NCBI RefSeq assembly: GCF_000378385.1
Contig: NZ_KB899671.1
Coordinates: forward strand, 79,933 to 143,932
Direction of reading: 5' to 3'
From: Paenibacillus daejeonensis DSM 15491
GTDB taxonomy: Bacteria > Bacillota > Bacilli > Paenibacillales > Paenibacillaceae
Length of the DNA: 64,000 bases
Of this stretch, positions 53,891-62,207 are shown piece after piece. Both the position numbers and the translations under genes were made by a program. Position 1 is the stretch's first letter, and every line of letters starts with the position of its first letter. The notes beneath the pieces were generated by a model. That model did no database searches, was not told where the DNA came from, and saw only the letters and a list, made by a program, of their open reading frames with translations.

Positions 53891-54386
53891 GCAAATACCG
53901 CTTCAGCTCATCCATGCCGGTTGCGTAAATATTCTCCTCGCCGTGCATGCCTTCGCGCTGCCCGATGATTTGTGCAAACTTGCTGTAAAGACGGTTTAAA
54001 TAGGTATGGTCACGCAGGGCAAAAAAGTGAAATTCACGTACATGCGGCGTTTCTGCAATAACGCTGCCAATCATCTCCCGGAAGCCCAGGAAGAACAGCA
54101 TGGGACTGCGGTGATCTGGGGCGACGGCCGTCGATTGCATAAATAGAATGGGACCCTCGGGATCCGGTTCGTAAGCCTCGTTCACATACCCGAATTGTCC
54201 CCAACCGATTAGCGTCTCCCCCGACTGAATGAGCAAAATGCGTGTCCGTTGAATACTATCCAGGACATAGAAAAGGCTCTCTAGCAAATTCAGCTGCTCA
54301 CTGAACAAATGTCGGTTACGGATGTAATACAGGACGAACCGGGCATAATCCGCATCGCTCCGGCACCAGGTAAATTGGACTGACAT
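53880..54386 (-). CDS. GNAT-like protein, paralogue 2 of the peptide locus
   Basis: A 168-residue protein. ATG 54386 (MSVQFTWCRSDADYARFVLYY) has GAGGTG upstream; the frame is open to 54404. GWGQFGYVNEAYEPDPEG, MQSTAVAPDHRSPMLFFLGFREMIG, VREFHFFAL and LNRLYSKFAQIIG line up with the matching parts of the gene at 53204, so both are diverged copies. DHRSPM replaces the standard acetyl-CoA loop. It lies between the peptide gene's terminator and its own, so it may depend on read-through from the peptide promoter. Confidence 0.75.
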   Translation of the reverse strand: MSVQFTWCRSDADYARFVLYYIRNRHLFSEQLNLLESLFYVLDSIQRTRILLIQSGETLIGWGQFGYVNEAYEPDPEGPILFMQSTAVAPDHRSPMLFFLGFREMIGSVIAETPHVREFHFFALRDHTYLNRLYSKFAQIIGQREGMHGEENIYATGMDELKRYLRLA

Positions 54387-54460
54387 CGCACACCTCATCA
54401 ACAACGTGGTTTGTTACTATGCGGCCGTGTCGGCTACGCGTCTTTAGGTCTCCATTTAAT

Positions 54461-54496
54461 CAGGGCCTTCGCCACTGGTCGGCGGCGAAGGCCCTG
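54461..54496 (-). terminator. Hairpin between peptide gene and GNAT-like 2
   Basis: CAGGGCCTTCGCC and GGCGAAGGCCCTG pair perfectly (13 bp), 8 bp after the peptide stop codon. The U-run on the minus strand is poor (ATTAAATGG), so partial read-through is plausible. Confidence 0.75.
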
Positions 54497-54504
54497 GTTA
54501 ACCC

Positions 54505-54615
54505 TTATTTTGCAGCAGAAGTACGGACTTGCTCGCTGGCCGTCATCATGTCCAGCACAATCTTGCCGAGCTTTGAGCCCTCTTTTTTATCCAAATTTGG
54601 CGGAGGTAAAAACAT
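54505..54615 (-). CDS. 36-residue peptide gene
   Basis: Too short for most gene callers. ATG 54615 has AAAGGAGT eight bases upstream. The peptide begins MFLPPPNLDKKEG, continues SKLGKIVLDMMTASEQ and ends VRTSAAK; it is basic, with a Pro-rich head and an amphipathic helix, and no signal peptide. It has its own promoter-like block and a hairpin downstream, a complete small transcription unit. Two GNAT-like genes follow. It could be a regulatory or secreted signalling peptide, or a substrate of the GNAT-like proteins; none of this is shown. Confidence 0.7.
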   Translation of the reverse strand: MFLPPPNLDKKEGSKLGKIVLDMMTASEQVRTSAAK

Positions 54616-54652
54616 GGGTCCCACTCCTTTCTCTGAGGTGATGATGACTCTA

Positions 54653-54716
54653 ATATAGCACGGTTGCCATATAAAATCTGTAATCTTCGCTACATTTTCT
54701 GCAACTTATGACCTAG
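54653..54716 (-). promoter_or_regulatory. Promoter region B of the 36-residue peptide gene
   Basis: Ungapped relative of 53780-53843. On the minus strand it has CATAAGTTGCAGAAAATG at its far end and CCGTGCTATATT near the start, so -10 is TATATT with a TG before it. The -35 place (CAGATT) is poor as in region A. Confidence 0.65.
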
Positions 54717-54840
54717 AACCGATAGTAGCTGCGAACGCTCCCGCTCCCCGGCGGGGCGGATGTCCCGTTGCCAGTCGACGTGCGGCTGCATTCTATAGAG
54801 TTATAAGCGAAGTACAGCTGTTCAAGGAGGCGGGAAAACA

Positions 54841-55884
54841 ATGAGTGGATGGGACACATGGGCCAAGGACCCGATGGAGCAGCTAGTATGGATGCATGAG
54901 CGGCAGAGCGGACTGCGGGCAATCATTGCGGTACATCATACGGGAAAAGGACCGGCGCTGGGTGGATGCCGCGTACGGCACTATGCAAGCGACGGGGAAG
55001 CATTGGACGATGCACTGCAGCTGGCCCGCAGCATGACCTACAAATGCGCTTTGGCCGGCATTCCATATGGCGGAGGAAAAGCAGTCGTGTTGGCCCCGCC
55101 GGGCTTCATGGGAGCGGCGCGGCAGGATGCCTTCCGAGCCTTGGGACGACAAATTGCCAGGATGCAGGGCCTGTACATCACCGGATTGGACCTCGGCAGC
55201 CTGCCAGCAGATATGGATGAGATCCGCCAAGAGACCGCCTATGTCACCGATACGACAGGCTCTCTCGGTGCAACGGGCGATCTGACGGCGGATATGACGG
55301 CTTACGGCGTATACCTGGCCATCCGAACCGCTGCACAGCGGCAACTGGGCTCGGATCAATTGACAGGGCGCACCGTGGCGGTCCAAGGTCTCGGCAAGGT
55401 AGGTTCATTCCTGTGCGCGTATCTGGCGCAGGCCGGCGCCCATCTGATCGTCTCCGACCTGGATCCCGCGCTGGTGGCTCGCGCGCGGCAGCGGTGGGGA
55501 GCCCACGCTGTCCCGGCAGATCAGATTCACCGCACCGCCTGTGACATCTTCGCCCCCTGCGCTGTCGGCGGGATCTTGAACTCGCGGACGTTGCCGGAGC
55601 TGCGCTGCCGGATTGTGGCCGGTGCGGCCAACAATCAGCTGGCGGAGGAAGCCATAGCCGATCAGCTCCAAGCCCGCGGCATCCTGTATGCACCCGACTA
55701 CGCGATCAACAGTGGCGGCATCATCGTGACTGCGGCTGAACTGGACGGCCGAGATGCGGCCAGCGCCCGCCACCAGACCGAGTCGGTGCCGACAACTCTT
55801 ACCGCTGTGCTCGATCATGCCGATCAGACCGGCATCACACCTGCAGCGGCTGCGGCCGTCCTCGCCAAGCGATTGATCGGCTGA
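54841..55884 (+). CDS. Glu/Leu/Phe/Val dehydrogenase (leucine-dehydrogenase-like)
   Basis: A 347-residue enzyme of the amino-acid dehydrogenase family, which deaminates branched-chain or aromatic amino acids to oxo-acids with NAD. GPALGGCRVRHYASDGEALDDALQLARSMTYKCALAGIPYGGGKAVV (written here only in part as GPALGGCR, MTYKCALAG, PYGGGKAVV) has the substrate lysines; the NAD part is VQGLGKVGSFLCAYLAQAG (residues about 180-198). Ends IPA-like NSGG motif YAINSGGIIV. Length is like Bacillus Bcd/leucine dehydrogenase (364). ATG 54841 has AAGGAGGCG upstream. Confidence 0.9.
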   Translation: MSGWDTWAKDPMEQLVWMHERQSGLRAIIAVHHTGKGPALGGCRVRHYASDGEALDDALQLARSMTYKCALAGIPYGGGKAVVLAPPGFMGAARQDAFRALGRQIARMQGLYITGLDLGSLPADMDEIRQETAYVTDTTGSLGATGDLTADMTAYGVYLAIRTAAQRQLGSDQLTGRTVAVQGLGKVGSFLCAYLAQAGAHLIVSDLDPALVARARQRWGAHAVPADQIHRTACDIFAPCAVGGILNSRTLPELRCRIVAGAANNQLAEEAIADQLQARGILYAPDYAINSGGIIVTAAELDGRDAASARHQTESVPTTLTAVLDHADQTGITPAAAAAVLAKRLIG

Positions 55885-55898
55885 TGCAACAGCCGATC
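55875..55898. terminator. Hairpin at the stop of the dehydrogenase gene
   Basis: GATCGGCTG and CAGCCGATC pair around ATGCAA. The stop codon is inside. No U-run, so it may be weak; it separates convergent genes. Confidence 0.5.
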
Positions 55899-55947
55899 CA
55901 AGCGTTGCTATGACCGGCATTCCGACATTCGGCCTACGGGTTCCGGG

Positions 55948-56958
55948 TTACGCCTTATCCTCCACAACCTTCCAGAACGACGCCTTCGGCTGATGCCCGG
56001 CGTCGAACAGAAACGGCCAGTTCTTGCGGCCGCGTACAGGGAAATTATCCAGCCACGTATAGTCATCCGCCGCGCCCCAGAAGGTGACGGAAGTGATAGA
56101 CTCGCTGTAATCGCGGAAGATGCGGAAGAACGTCTCATAACGCTCAGCCTGCCGGGTCATCATCTCTTCGGATGGGGACTGCAGGTCGGTTCGTTTGTCA
56201 TCATGGGCGAACACAGAGACATCGAGCTCCGTAATATGCAGCTTCAGCCCCAGGCTGGCGTAGCGCTCGATGGCCCGCCGGATGTCGTCTTCGGCCGGAT
56301 GGGCGATACTCCAGTGTGCCTGGAGCCCGATGCCATGGATCGGCACGCCCTGATCCAGCAGCGACTTGACGAGCGTATAGATCTTCTCCCGCTTCTCCGG
56401 GACCGCTTCGTTATAGTCGTTGTAGAAGAGCAAGGCGCCTGGATCAGCCGCATGCGCATACTCGAAGGCGCGGGCAATGAAGTCCTCCCCGGCGATGGAC
56501 AGCCAGGGCGACTCCCTGAGCACCTCCGGTCCGCTGTCGGCGACGGCTTCGTTCACAACGTCCCAGGCGTAGATATTGCCTCTGTAGCGCCCGACCACCG
56601 TGTCGATGTGCGTCTTCATCCGTGCCAGCAAGCCCTCGCGGCTGATCTGTCCGCCTGCACCATCCTCGAATACCCAAGCTGGCGTCTGGTTGTGCCAGAC
56701 CAGCGTATGCCCCCGGACCCCAATACCGTGCTCCTCGGCAAAATCCATCATCCGGTCCGCATGCTCGAACGTGTAGCGCCCTTCCTCTGGCTGCAACCGC
56801 TCGAACTTCATCTCGTTCTCCGCCGTGATGCTGTTGAAATGCTCACTCAGCAACGTGCGCTGCTCCTTCAACGTACGTGGGTTTACAGCAGCGCCTACCA
56901 GAAATTGATCCTGAAATACATCCTTCAGCTTGGGTAGTGAAGTGGCTGGTTGTGTCAT
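55948..56958 (-). CDS. Intracellular GH10 endo-1,4-beta-xylanase
   Basis: A 336-residue single-domain xylanase without signal peptide, thus cytosolic, as XynA2 of Paenibacillus JDR-2, which trims imported (methylglucurono)xylooligosaccharides. The fold begins DVFQDQFLVGAAVNP; ITAENEMKFE and GHTLVWHNQTP bind xylose units; acid/base Glu in AWDVVNEAVADSG, nucleophile in LHITELDVSVF; TFWGAADDYTWL near the end. ATG 56958 has GGAGG upstream. It starts 22 bp after the GH43 gene stop, so both are on one transcript. Confidence 0.95.
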   Translation of the reverse strand: MTQPATSLPKLKDVFQDQFLVGAAVNPRTLKEQRTLLSEHFNSITAENEMKFERLQPEEGRYTFEHADRMMDFAEEHGIGVRGHTLVWHNQTPAWVFEDGAGGQISREGLLARMKTHIDTVVGRYRGNIYAWDVVNEAVADSGPEVLRESPWLSIAGEDFIARAFEYAHAADPGALLFYNDYNEAVPEKREKIYTLVKSLLDQGVPIHGIGLQAHWSIAHPAEDDIRRAIERYASLGLKLHITELDVSVFAHDDKRTDLQSPSEEMMTRQAERYETFFRIFRDYSESITSVTFWGAADDYTWLDNFPVRGRKNWPFLFDAGHQPKASFWKVVEDKA

Positions 56959-56979
56959 ATGCTTCGCCTCCGATTCGTT

Positions 56980-57957
56980 TTAGTCGGGCTGAACCAGACG
57001 GATTGTACCGTCTTCATTGTATTGCAGCTCGCTGTACTTCACGCAGCGCTTGTGATTGACACCCTCCGAGAGGGAGCTGTCATGGTAGAAGAGATACCAC
57101 TTGTCTTGGAATTGAACAATGGAATGATGGGTGGTCCAGCCGATGACCGGCTCCAGAATCGTCCCCTGGAAGGTATACGGCCCCTGTGGAGTCCGACTAG
57201 TGGCATAGACCAGCTTGTGCGTCGTCCCCGTCGAATAGGACAGATAGTACAATCCGTTATACTTGTGTACCCAGGCGCCCTCGAAGAAGCGGCGGTCCTC
57301 ATCGCCTGCAAGCAATGGCTCTCCGTTCTCGTCCAGGATGGCGATTTCCTCCGCTGCACCCGCGAACGTGAGCATATCTTCACTCAACCGGGCAACGCGT
57401 GGACCCAGCGCTGGAGCATCAGCTGCAGGCTCAGCACCTGATGGATCGAATTCACCCTGCTGCCACTTCTCCAACTGACCGCCCCATAGGCCGCCAAAAT
57501 ACATATAAGCCTCGCCATCCTCGTCCACCAGCACAGCCGGGTCGATGCTGAAGCTGCCCTCGATATAGGACGCCTCCGGCGCAAATGGTCCTGCTGGCGT
57601 AGCGCTCGTCGCCACTCCGATTCGGAAGTTCCCCTCCAGATCCCGCGCAGGGAAGTAGAAGTAGTACGTGCCGCCCTTGTAGGCAGCATCCGGCGCCCAT
57701 AGCTGCTTGGAAGCCCACGGAATATCTCTCAGATGCAGGGCTTCGCCATGATCGGTCACCGGCGAATCGAAATCATCCAGCGACAGAATATGATAGTCCT
57801 CCATTTTGTACTGGTCGCCATTATCATTGGATGGTCCGTCATGATCAAGATCATGGGAAGGATAGATATACAGCTTGCCTTCGAAGACGTGGGCCGATGG
57901 ATCGGCGGTGTAGATATGGGTAACCAGCGGACGGTGCTGTTGCGGTAGTTGGCTCAT
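56980..57957 (-). CDS. GH43 glycosidase (beta-xylosidase/arabinofuranosidase type)
   Basis: A 325-residue five-bladed beta-propeller enzyme, no signal peptide. The three catalytic acids are in YTADPSAHVF (Asp, residue about 18), GSFSIDPAVLVDEDGEAYMYFG (Asp about 131) and RRFFEGAWVHKYNGLYYLSYS (Glu about 210). GH43 enzymes release xylose or arabinose from xylooligomers. It is the first gene of the GH43-GH10 pair, with a cre-like box 41 bp upstream of its ATG 57957. A matching gene (xynB) exists in the aldouronate cluster of JDR-2. Confidence 0.93.
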   Translation of the reverse strand: MSQLPQQHRPLVTHIYTADPSAHVFEGKLYIYPSHDLDHDGPSNDNGDQYKMEDYHILSLDDFDSPVTDHGEALHLRDIPWASKQLWAPDAAYKGGTYYFYFPARDLEGNFRIGVATSATPAGPFAPEASYIEGSFSIDPAVLVDEDGEAYMYFGGLWGGQLEKWQQGEFDPSGAEPAADAPALGPRVARLSEDMLTFAGAAEEIAILDENGEPLLAGDEDRRFFEGAWVHKYNGLYYLSYSTGTTHKLVYATSRTPQGPYTFQGTILEPVIGWTTHHSIVQFQDKWYLFYHDSSLSEGVNHKRCVKYSELQYNEDGTIRLVQPD

Positions 57958-57998
57958 AACGTCTCTCCTTCATTTCCGTAGAATGCAATCAACCCCAT

Positions 57999-58011
57999 TG
58001 TAGCGCTTACA
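57999..58011. promoter_or_regulatory. cre-like box before GH43
   Basis: TGTAAGCGCTACA on the minus strand is an excellent CcpA operator match and fully palindromic save one position. It would repress GH43-GH10 on preferred sugars. Confidence 0.8.
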
Positions 58012-58168
58012 CGTACGTCCAACAACCCGTCAAACCTTAGATAATCTATCAAAAACTATAGGTTTCTCTGTTCGGAATGCTCCCTTCTCTCGGCGCTGCA
58101 GATCAGGTAAACGACGGTGAGCGATCCAAAGAATAGCACATTGTGCAGCATCTCTTTTCAGATGATAA

Positions 58169-58182
58169 TGAAAGCGTACTCA
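58169..58182. promoter_or_regulatory. cre-like box before the AraC gene
   Basis: TGAAAGCGTACTCA matches the cre pattern. It lies 51 bp before the AraC start at 58234, so the divergent regulator may also be under CcpA. Confidence 0.65.
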
Positions 58183-58233
58183 ATTCTGCTGCGCCTGGAA
58201 CGGCAAGCGAACTCACCAAGGAGGGGATTGATT

Positions 58234-58989
58234 GTGTTCAATGCACTACTGGTGGACCCCAGTATCTATTCCCGGGAGAAAACGCGCTTGATTCTCGAGC
58301 GGCACCCGGCTGAATGGAGAATATCCGGCTATGCTGACGGTTACGAGGAAGCGGCAGCCATGCTGGCGGCCGCATCAGACGATATGGCTTATGCACTAAT
58401 CATCATCCAGATGAACGGGGGTCCGGCGGAGCAGCGTCAGCTCTTCGCGCGCGTGAGCCAGTCGGCCGCCCTGCCTGTCATTCTGCTGGGTGGCCATGCC
58501 AGTTGGCTCGAGGAGGTGCAGGCACCCCGCGGATGCATCCGCGCAATCCTGCCGGAGCCTGCCGGGCCCAAGGCGCTCCAAGCGGCGCTGGCTGACATCC
58601 GGCGCGACCTGGAGCAGCCGCCGGGAGCGGGCACGCCCAAGAGCTGGACGGGTGGAACACCTTGTCCGGATATTGAGAAGGTCAAGAGCTACGTCGAGCA
58701 AGAGCTCCACTGCCATGTGACGCTCAAGAAGATTTCGAATCGGCTCCACTTGAACTGCGCCTATTTGGGCCAGAAATTCAAGCTTCACGAGAACATCACC
58801 TTCCATGAATATCTGCTGCGCCAGCGCATGGAGAAGGCCAAGACGCTGCTCGCCCAGACCAGTCTGAAGGTGTACGAGGTGGCCCGGGAGGTCGGTTACA
58901 GCGAGACCGACTGGTTCTACAAGAAATTCAAGGCGTACACCGGCGTCAGCGCCAACGCCTATCGCAAACAAACGTCCATCACCGCTTAA
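58234..58989 (+). CDS. AraC-family regulator with receiver-like domain
   Basis: A 251-residue regulator. GTG 58234 is chosen for AAGGAGGGG eight bases upstream; the frame is open from 58117 but would run across the cre box. The first 125 residues (FNALLVDPSIYSREKTRLIL..., ALIIIQMNGG) resemble a response-regulator receiver with poor conservation of the phosphoacceptor. The DNA-binding part (about 150-245) has ISNRLHLNCAYLGQKFKLH and VYEVAREVGYSETDWFYKKFKAYTGVSANAYRK. It sits between GH43-GH10 and the membrane GH10 operon and probably controls them. Its last codons lie in the terminator. Confidence 0.9.
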   Translation: MFNALLVDPSIYSREKTRLILERHPAEWRISGYADGYEEAAAMLAAASDDMAYALIIIQMNGGPAEQRQLFARVSQSAALPVILLGGHASWLEEVQAPRGCIRAILPEPAGPKALQAALADIRRDLEQPPGAGTPKSWTGGTPCPDIEKVKSYVEQELHCHVTLKKISNRLHLNCAYLGQKFKLHENITFHEYLLRQRMEKAKTLLAQTSLKVYEVAREVGYSETDWFYKKFKAYTGVSANAYRKQTSITA

Positions 58990-59008
58990 GGGGATGGACG
59001 TTTGTTTG
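58965..59008. terminator. Bidirectional terminator embedded in AraC coding end
   Basis: CAAACAAACGTCCATC pairs with GATGGACGTTTGTTTG, 16 bp; the 5' arm encodes the last residues of the AraC protein. It closes two convergent genes only 25 bp apart. Confidence 0.88.
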
Positions 59009-59014
59009 TGTTGC

Positions 59015-60289
59015 TCAAGATTGAGACGCTTCGAGGATCGCCCAATAGGCCGGTTTGGGCTGCAGCTCACGGTCAAACGGCATCGGCGCATCGGTTCGCT
59101 CCACCGGAAAACCATTCAACCAGGTATGATTGTCGGCTATGCCCCAGAACACAACACCGTCTATGATGTCGCTGTGTTCCTGCAGGGCACGGAACAGCTC
59201 GCCATATCGCTGAGCCTGTGCTTCCAACCGGTCTTCCGGAATCGGCAGCCCCAGATCGCTGCGGTCTTGGTATTCGTAGACGCTCATGTCCAGCTCGGTA
59301 ACCTCATTGACAAGTCCCAGCTCAGCGAACATCTGCATGGAGGTAATAATCGAATCCACGGAAGGCCAGCGGTAGTTAATATGCGTCTGATGGCCGACCC
59401 CGTCAATGGGCACACCATCGGCCAGCAATGACTGGACCAGCTCGTGGAGCCGATCGCGCTTGCGTAGTTCATTGGTGTTGTAATCGTTAATATAGAGCCG
59501 GATATCCGGCCCGCCGGCCTCGCGAGCGGCCCGGAACGCCGTGGCAATATAATCGGTACCGGTCAGCTCATACCACAGGCTGGCCCGCATGCCATCGGGA
59601 TCGCCCGGCTCGATGACCTCATTGACGACATCCCAGGAGACGATGTCATCCTTGTACCGCTCCACCACGGTACGCACATGCGTCTCCAGTCGCTCCAGCA
59701 CCAGCTGCTTGTTGGCTTCCCGCTTGGCCTCATCCGTCTCCTCCGCCATCGGCTGCCAGTTCTCATCGAGGAAGAACCAGTCTGGCGACTGATTGTGCCA
59801 GACCAGCGTATGAAAGCGGAGCGCCATCCCGTTCTCGCGGGCAAAAGCAACGATTCGGTCAGCCGGCTCAAAGCGGAATTGGCCTTCCACCGGCTGTAAT
59901 GACGCCGGCTTCATCGCGTTCTCTGCCACCAGGTAGTTGACATGCTGCTTGAGCAGCTCCGCCGTCGGCCCCTCCGTCTGGAAGGGCTCGATGGCAGCGC
60001 CAATCGGGAAGCTTGCTGTATACGCATCTGCCAGCGAACGCAGCTCCTCCGGGGCGATCTGCTCTGCTGGCTCCGGCTCCTCTGCTTCTTCAGATACAGG
60101 CAGCGGCTCCGCTGATACAGGCTCAGCACCGGCTGTCTCGCCTTCAGGCACGGACGATTCTTCCGTGATCTCCGTGTCGTCCTTGGCAGGCGGCTCCGTT
60201 TCCGGACGGAGCGCGATTACCGCCAGGATCACCACGACAGCAGCCGCCGCACTGAGAATGGCCAGCCTTCGCTTGCTTGATTTGTTCAC
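59015..60289 (-). CDS. Membrane-anchored GH10 endo-xylanase
   Basis: A 424-residue GH10 protein. A single N-terminal membrane helix (RRLAILSAAAAVVVILAVIAL, residues about 7-27) is followed by an acidic Glu/Pro linker (about 30-85), then the catalytic barrel (about 90-424) with LVAENAMKPASLQP, FHTLVWHNQSPDWF, acid/base Glu in SWDVVNEVIEPGD and nucleophile in NEVTELDMSVYE. It should sit outside, tethered by a non-cleaved signal anchor. GTG 60289 is preferred over GTG 60295 for spacing to AGGAGG. It follows the two permeases, 35 bp apart. Confidence 0.93.
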   Translation of the reverse strand: MNKSSKRRLAILSAAAAVVVILAVIALRPETEPPAKDDTEITEESSVPEGETAGAEPVSAEPLPVSEEAEEPEPAEQIAPEELRSLADAYTASFPIGAAIEPFQTEGPTAELLKQHVNYLVAENAMKPASLQPVEGQFRFEPADRIVAFARENGMALRFHTLVWHNQSPDWFFLDENWQPMAEETDEAKREANKQLVLERLETHVRTVVERYKDDIVSWDVVNEVIEPGDPDGMRASLWYELTGTDYIATAFRAAREAGGPDIRLYINDYNTNELRKRDRLHELVQSLLADGVPIDGVGHQTHINYRWPSVDSIITSMQMFAELGLVNEVTELDMSVYEYQDRSDLGLPIPEDRLEAQAQRYGELFRALQEHSDIIDGVVFWGIADNHTWLNGFPVERTDAPMPFDRELQPKPAYWAILEASQS

Positions 60290-60323
60290 GTACACGCCTC
60301 CTTCCCCTAATTAGCGCTTGCCC

Positions 60324-61271
60324 TTAGCCAACCAGTCCCGTTCTTTCAATACTCTCGACAAAGTAGCGCTGTACAAACAGGTAGATAATAATGAGCGGCA
60401 GGATGGCCATGAGAATGCCGGTGTCCTGCACCATGCTTAGATAGAATGGATCTGTCGTCGACGCATCGCCGCCCTGCAGCAGGATGGCCAGATTATGCGG
60501 CAGCGACGAGAGCTGCGTGGCCATGACCTTGCTGCTGGTCAGGTACGTGGTCGTGTAGAAGCTGTCGTTCCACTGCCAGACAAAGGAGAACAGCATGACA
60601 GTTACGATAGAAGGAATGGCATTAGGCAGCATGATTCGGGCAAAGGTTGTGCTCACGCCCGCGCCATCTACGTAAGCCGCCTCCTCTACTTCCTTGGGGA
60701 TGCCCCTGAAGAACTGGCGGAAGATAAAGATGTACAGCCCCGCCTTCAGGGAGGTCGCCGTCAGCGAGGTCAACAGAAACGGCCAATACGAATTGAGCAG
60801 GTTGACCGGCTTGCCCGTCAATAGCGGGATAATGCCCATCAGCGTGAAATCCTTCAGATTCAGATACATCGGAATCAGGATCGTTGTCGGCGGGACCAGG
60901 ATCGTCAGAATGACACCGGCGAACAGCAGATTACTGCCCCGGAACTTCAGCCGGGCGAAGCCATACCCTGCCAGTGCGCAGGAGATAGTCGTCAGTATTG
61001 TCGTTGTCCCTGCCAGCGTAAAGGTGTTCAGCAGCGTCTGCCAGTAATCCATCACCGAGATGACTTGCCGGAAGTTTTCCAGCGTATAGTTCTGTGGAAT
61101 CCATACGACAATTGGCGAATAGAGGTCGGCCTTGTCTTTGATGGCGGTGGCCAGCTTCTGAAAGATCGGGTACAGAATGACGAATGACAATCCTACAATC
61201 AATATAAACCGGACCACGGTCCAGAGCCAGCGTTTCCAGTTTTCCAGCGATAATACCCGGGTGGCTTGCAT
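60324..61271 (-). CDS. Carbohydrate ABC transporter permease (MalG type)
   Basis: A 315-residue membrane protein with six helices and the EAA loop VEEAAYVDGAGVSTTFARIMLPNAIPSI (residues about 195-222), which docks to the ATPase. It is the CUT1 partner of the permease just upstream. ATG 61271 has AAAGGAGG upstream. Oligo-xylose is the expected substrate from the GH10/GH43 genes around; no ATPase is in the cluster, as usual when the shared MsmX-type ATPase is used. Confidence 0.92.
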   Translation of the reverse strand: MQATRVLSLENWKRWLWTVVRFILIVGLSFVILYPIFQKLATAIKDKADLYSPIVVWIPQNYTLENFRQVISVMDYWQTLLNTFTLAGTTTILTTISCALAGYGFARLKFRGSNLLFAGVILTILVPPTTILIPMYLNLKDFTLMGIIPLLTGKPVNLLNSYWPFLLTSLTATSLKAGLYIFIFRQFFRGIPKEVEEAAYVDGAGVSTTFARIMLPNAIPSIVTVMLFSFVWQWNDSFYTTTYLTSSKVMATQLSSLPHNLAILLQGGDASTTDPFYLSMVQDTGILMAILPLIIIYLFVQRYFVESIERTGLVG

Positions 61272-61295
61272 GCGTATACGTCCTCCTTTGCAAGT

Positions 61296-62207
61296 CTAGT
61301 CTTGATAGAACACTCTCTTGGACACAAGGTACGAGATAATGGCCAGGATGAGTGCAATCGCCAGAAAATAAATCCAGGCCATCGCCGAGCTGAGGCCGAA
61401 GTTGAACCGGGTGAACCCCGTTTCGCGTACCAGATCCGTCAGCGTATTGCGCGAGAACGAATCGATAATGGTGTAGATAATATTGACCAGGATCAGCGGA
61501 CTGACCATCGGAAACGTAATTTTCCAGAACGCCTCGTAGCCAGTCGCGCCCTCAATCTTGGAAGCCTCATAGAGCGCCGGCGAGATGGTCTGGATGCCCG
61601 CCAGGAAGATCAGAATCTGCACGCCTGATTGGCTGACGATCTGGTAGATCCGATCCACCGCGCCCGTCAGATACACGACGATCCATTCGCTAACGCCAGC
61701 CTGTAGCATGATTCGCTCCAACTCGAAGCTGCCCAGTGCGTTGATGACCCCCGACCCACTGTTCTGATCATTCACAGCCTGGATCAGACTCGTGCTCTCC
61801 AGCGCCATGATGACGCCGGAAGCCAGGATGACGGGGAGGAAGAAGATCGAGCGGGCCACCGAACGGCCAAAAAACTTCTGATTCAACAGGACCGCCAGGA
61901 ACAGACTGAAGATGACGATAAGCGGTACATTGACCAGCATGTTGATAATCGACTCCGTCAAGGCACGGTTGAAGCTGGTGTTGACCGTGAGTGCCTCGAT
62001 GTAGTTTTTCAGACCCGTGAACTGAATGGACAGCCCCTGGGCATTGGCCTCCACTGTGCTGAGACTGTAGCGGAGTGATGTCAGGAGTGGCGTCAGGAAG
62101 AAGAAGATGAAGCCCAGCAGCCAGGGCAGGACGTAAACGAAGCCCCAGATTGCTTTTTGCTGTGCATACGTTTTCGGTTTGGACTTGAGTTTCAGTATGG
62201 CCTTCAT
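61296..62207 (-). CDS. Carbohydrate ABC transporter permease (MalF/LplB type)
   Basis: A 303-residue membrane protein with six helices and the EAA loop LYEASKIEGATGYEAFWKITFPMVSPLI (residues about 212-239). ATG 62207 is preferred (GGAGG nine bases upstream), overlapping the previous stop as TGATG; a TTG at 62210 is open. It forms the CUT1 channel with the next gene. Confidence 0.92.
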   Translation of the reverse strand: MKAILKLKSKPKTYAQQKAIWGFVYVLPWLLGFIFFFLTPLLTSLRYSLSTVEANAQGLSIQFTGLKNYIEALTVNTSFNRALTESIINMLVNVPLIVIFSLFLAVLLNQKFFGRSVARSIFFLPVILASGVIMALESTSLIQAVNDQNSGSGVINALGSFELERIMLQAGVSEWIVVYLTGAVDRIYQIVSQSGVQILIFLAGIQTISPALYEASKIEGATGYEAFWKITFPMVSPLILVNIIYTIIDSFSRNTLTDLVRETGFTRFNFGLSSAMAWIYFLAIALILAIISYLVSKRVFYQD

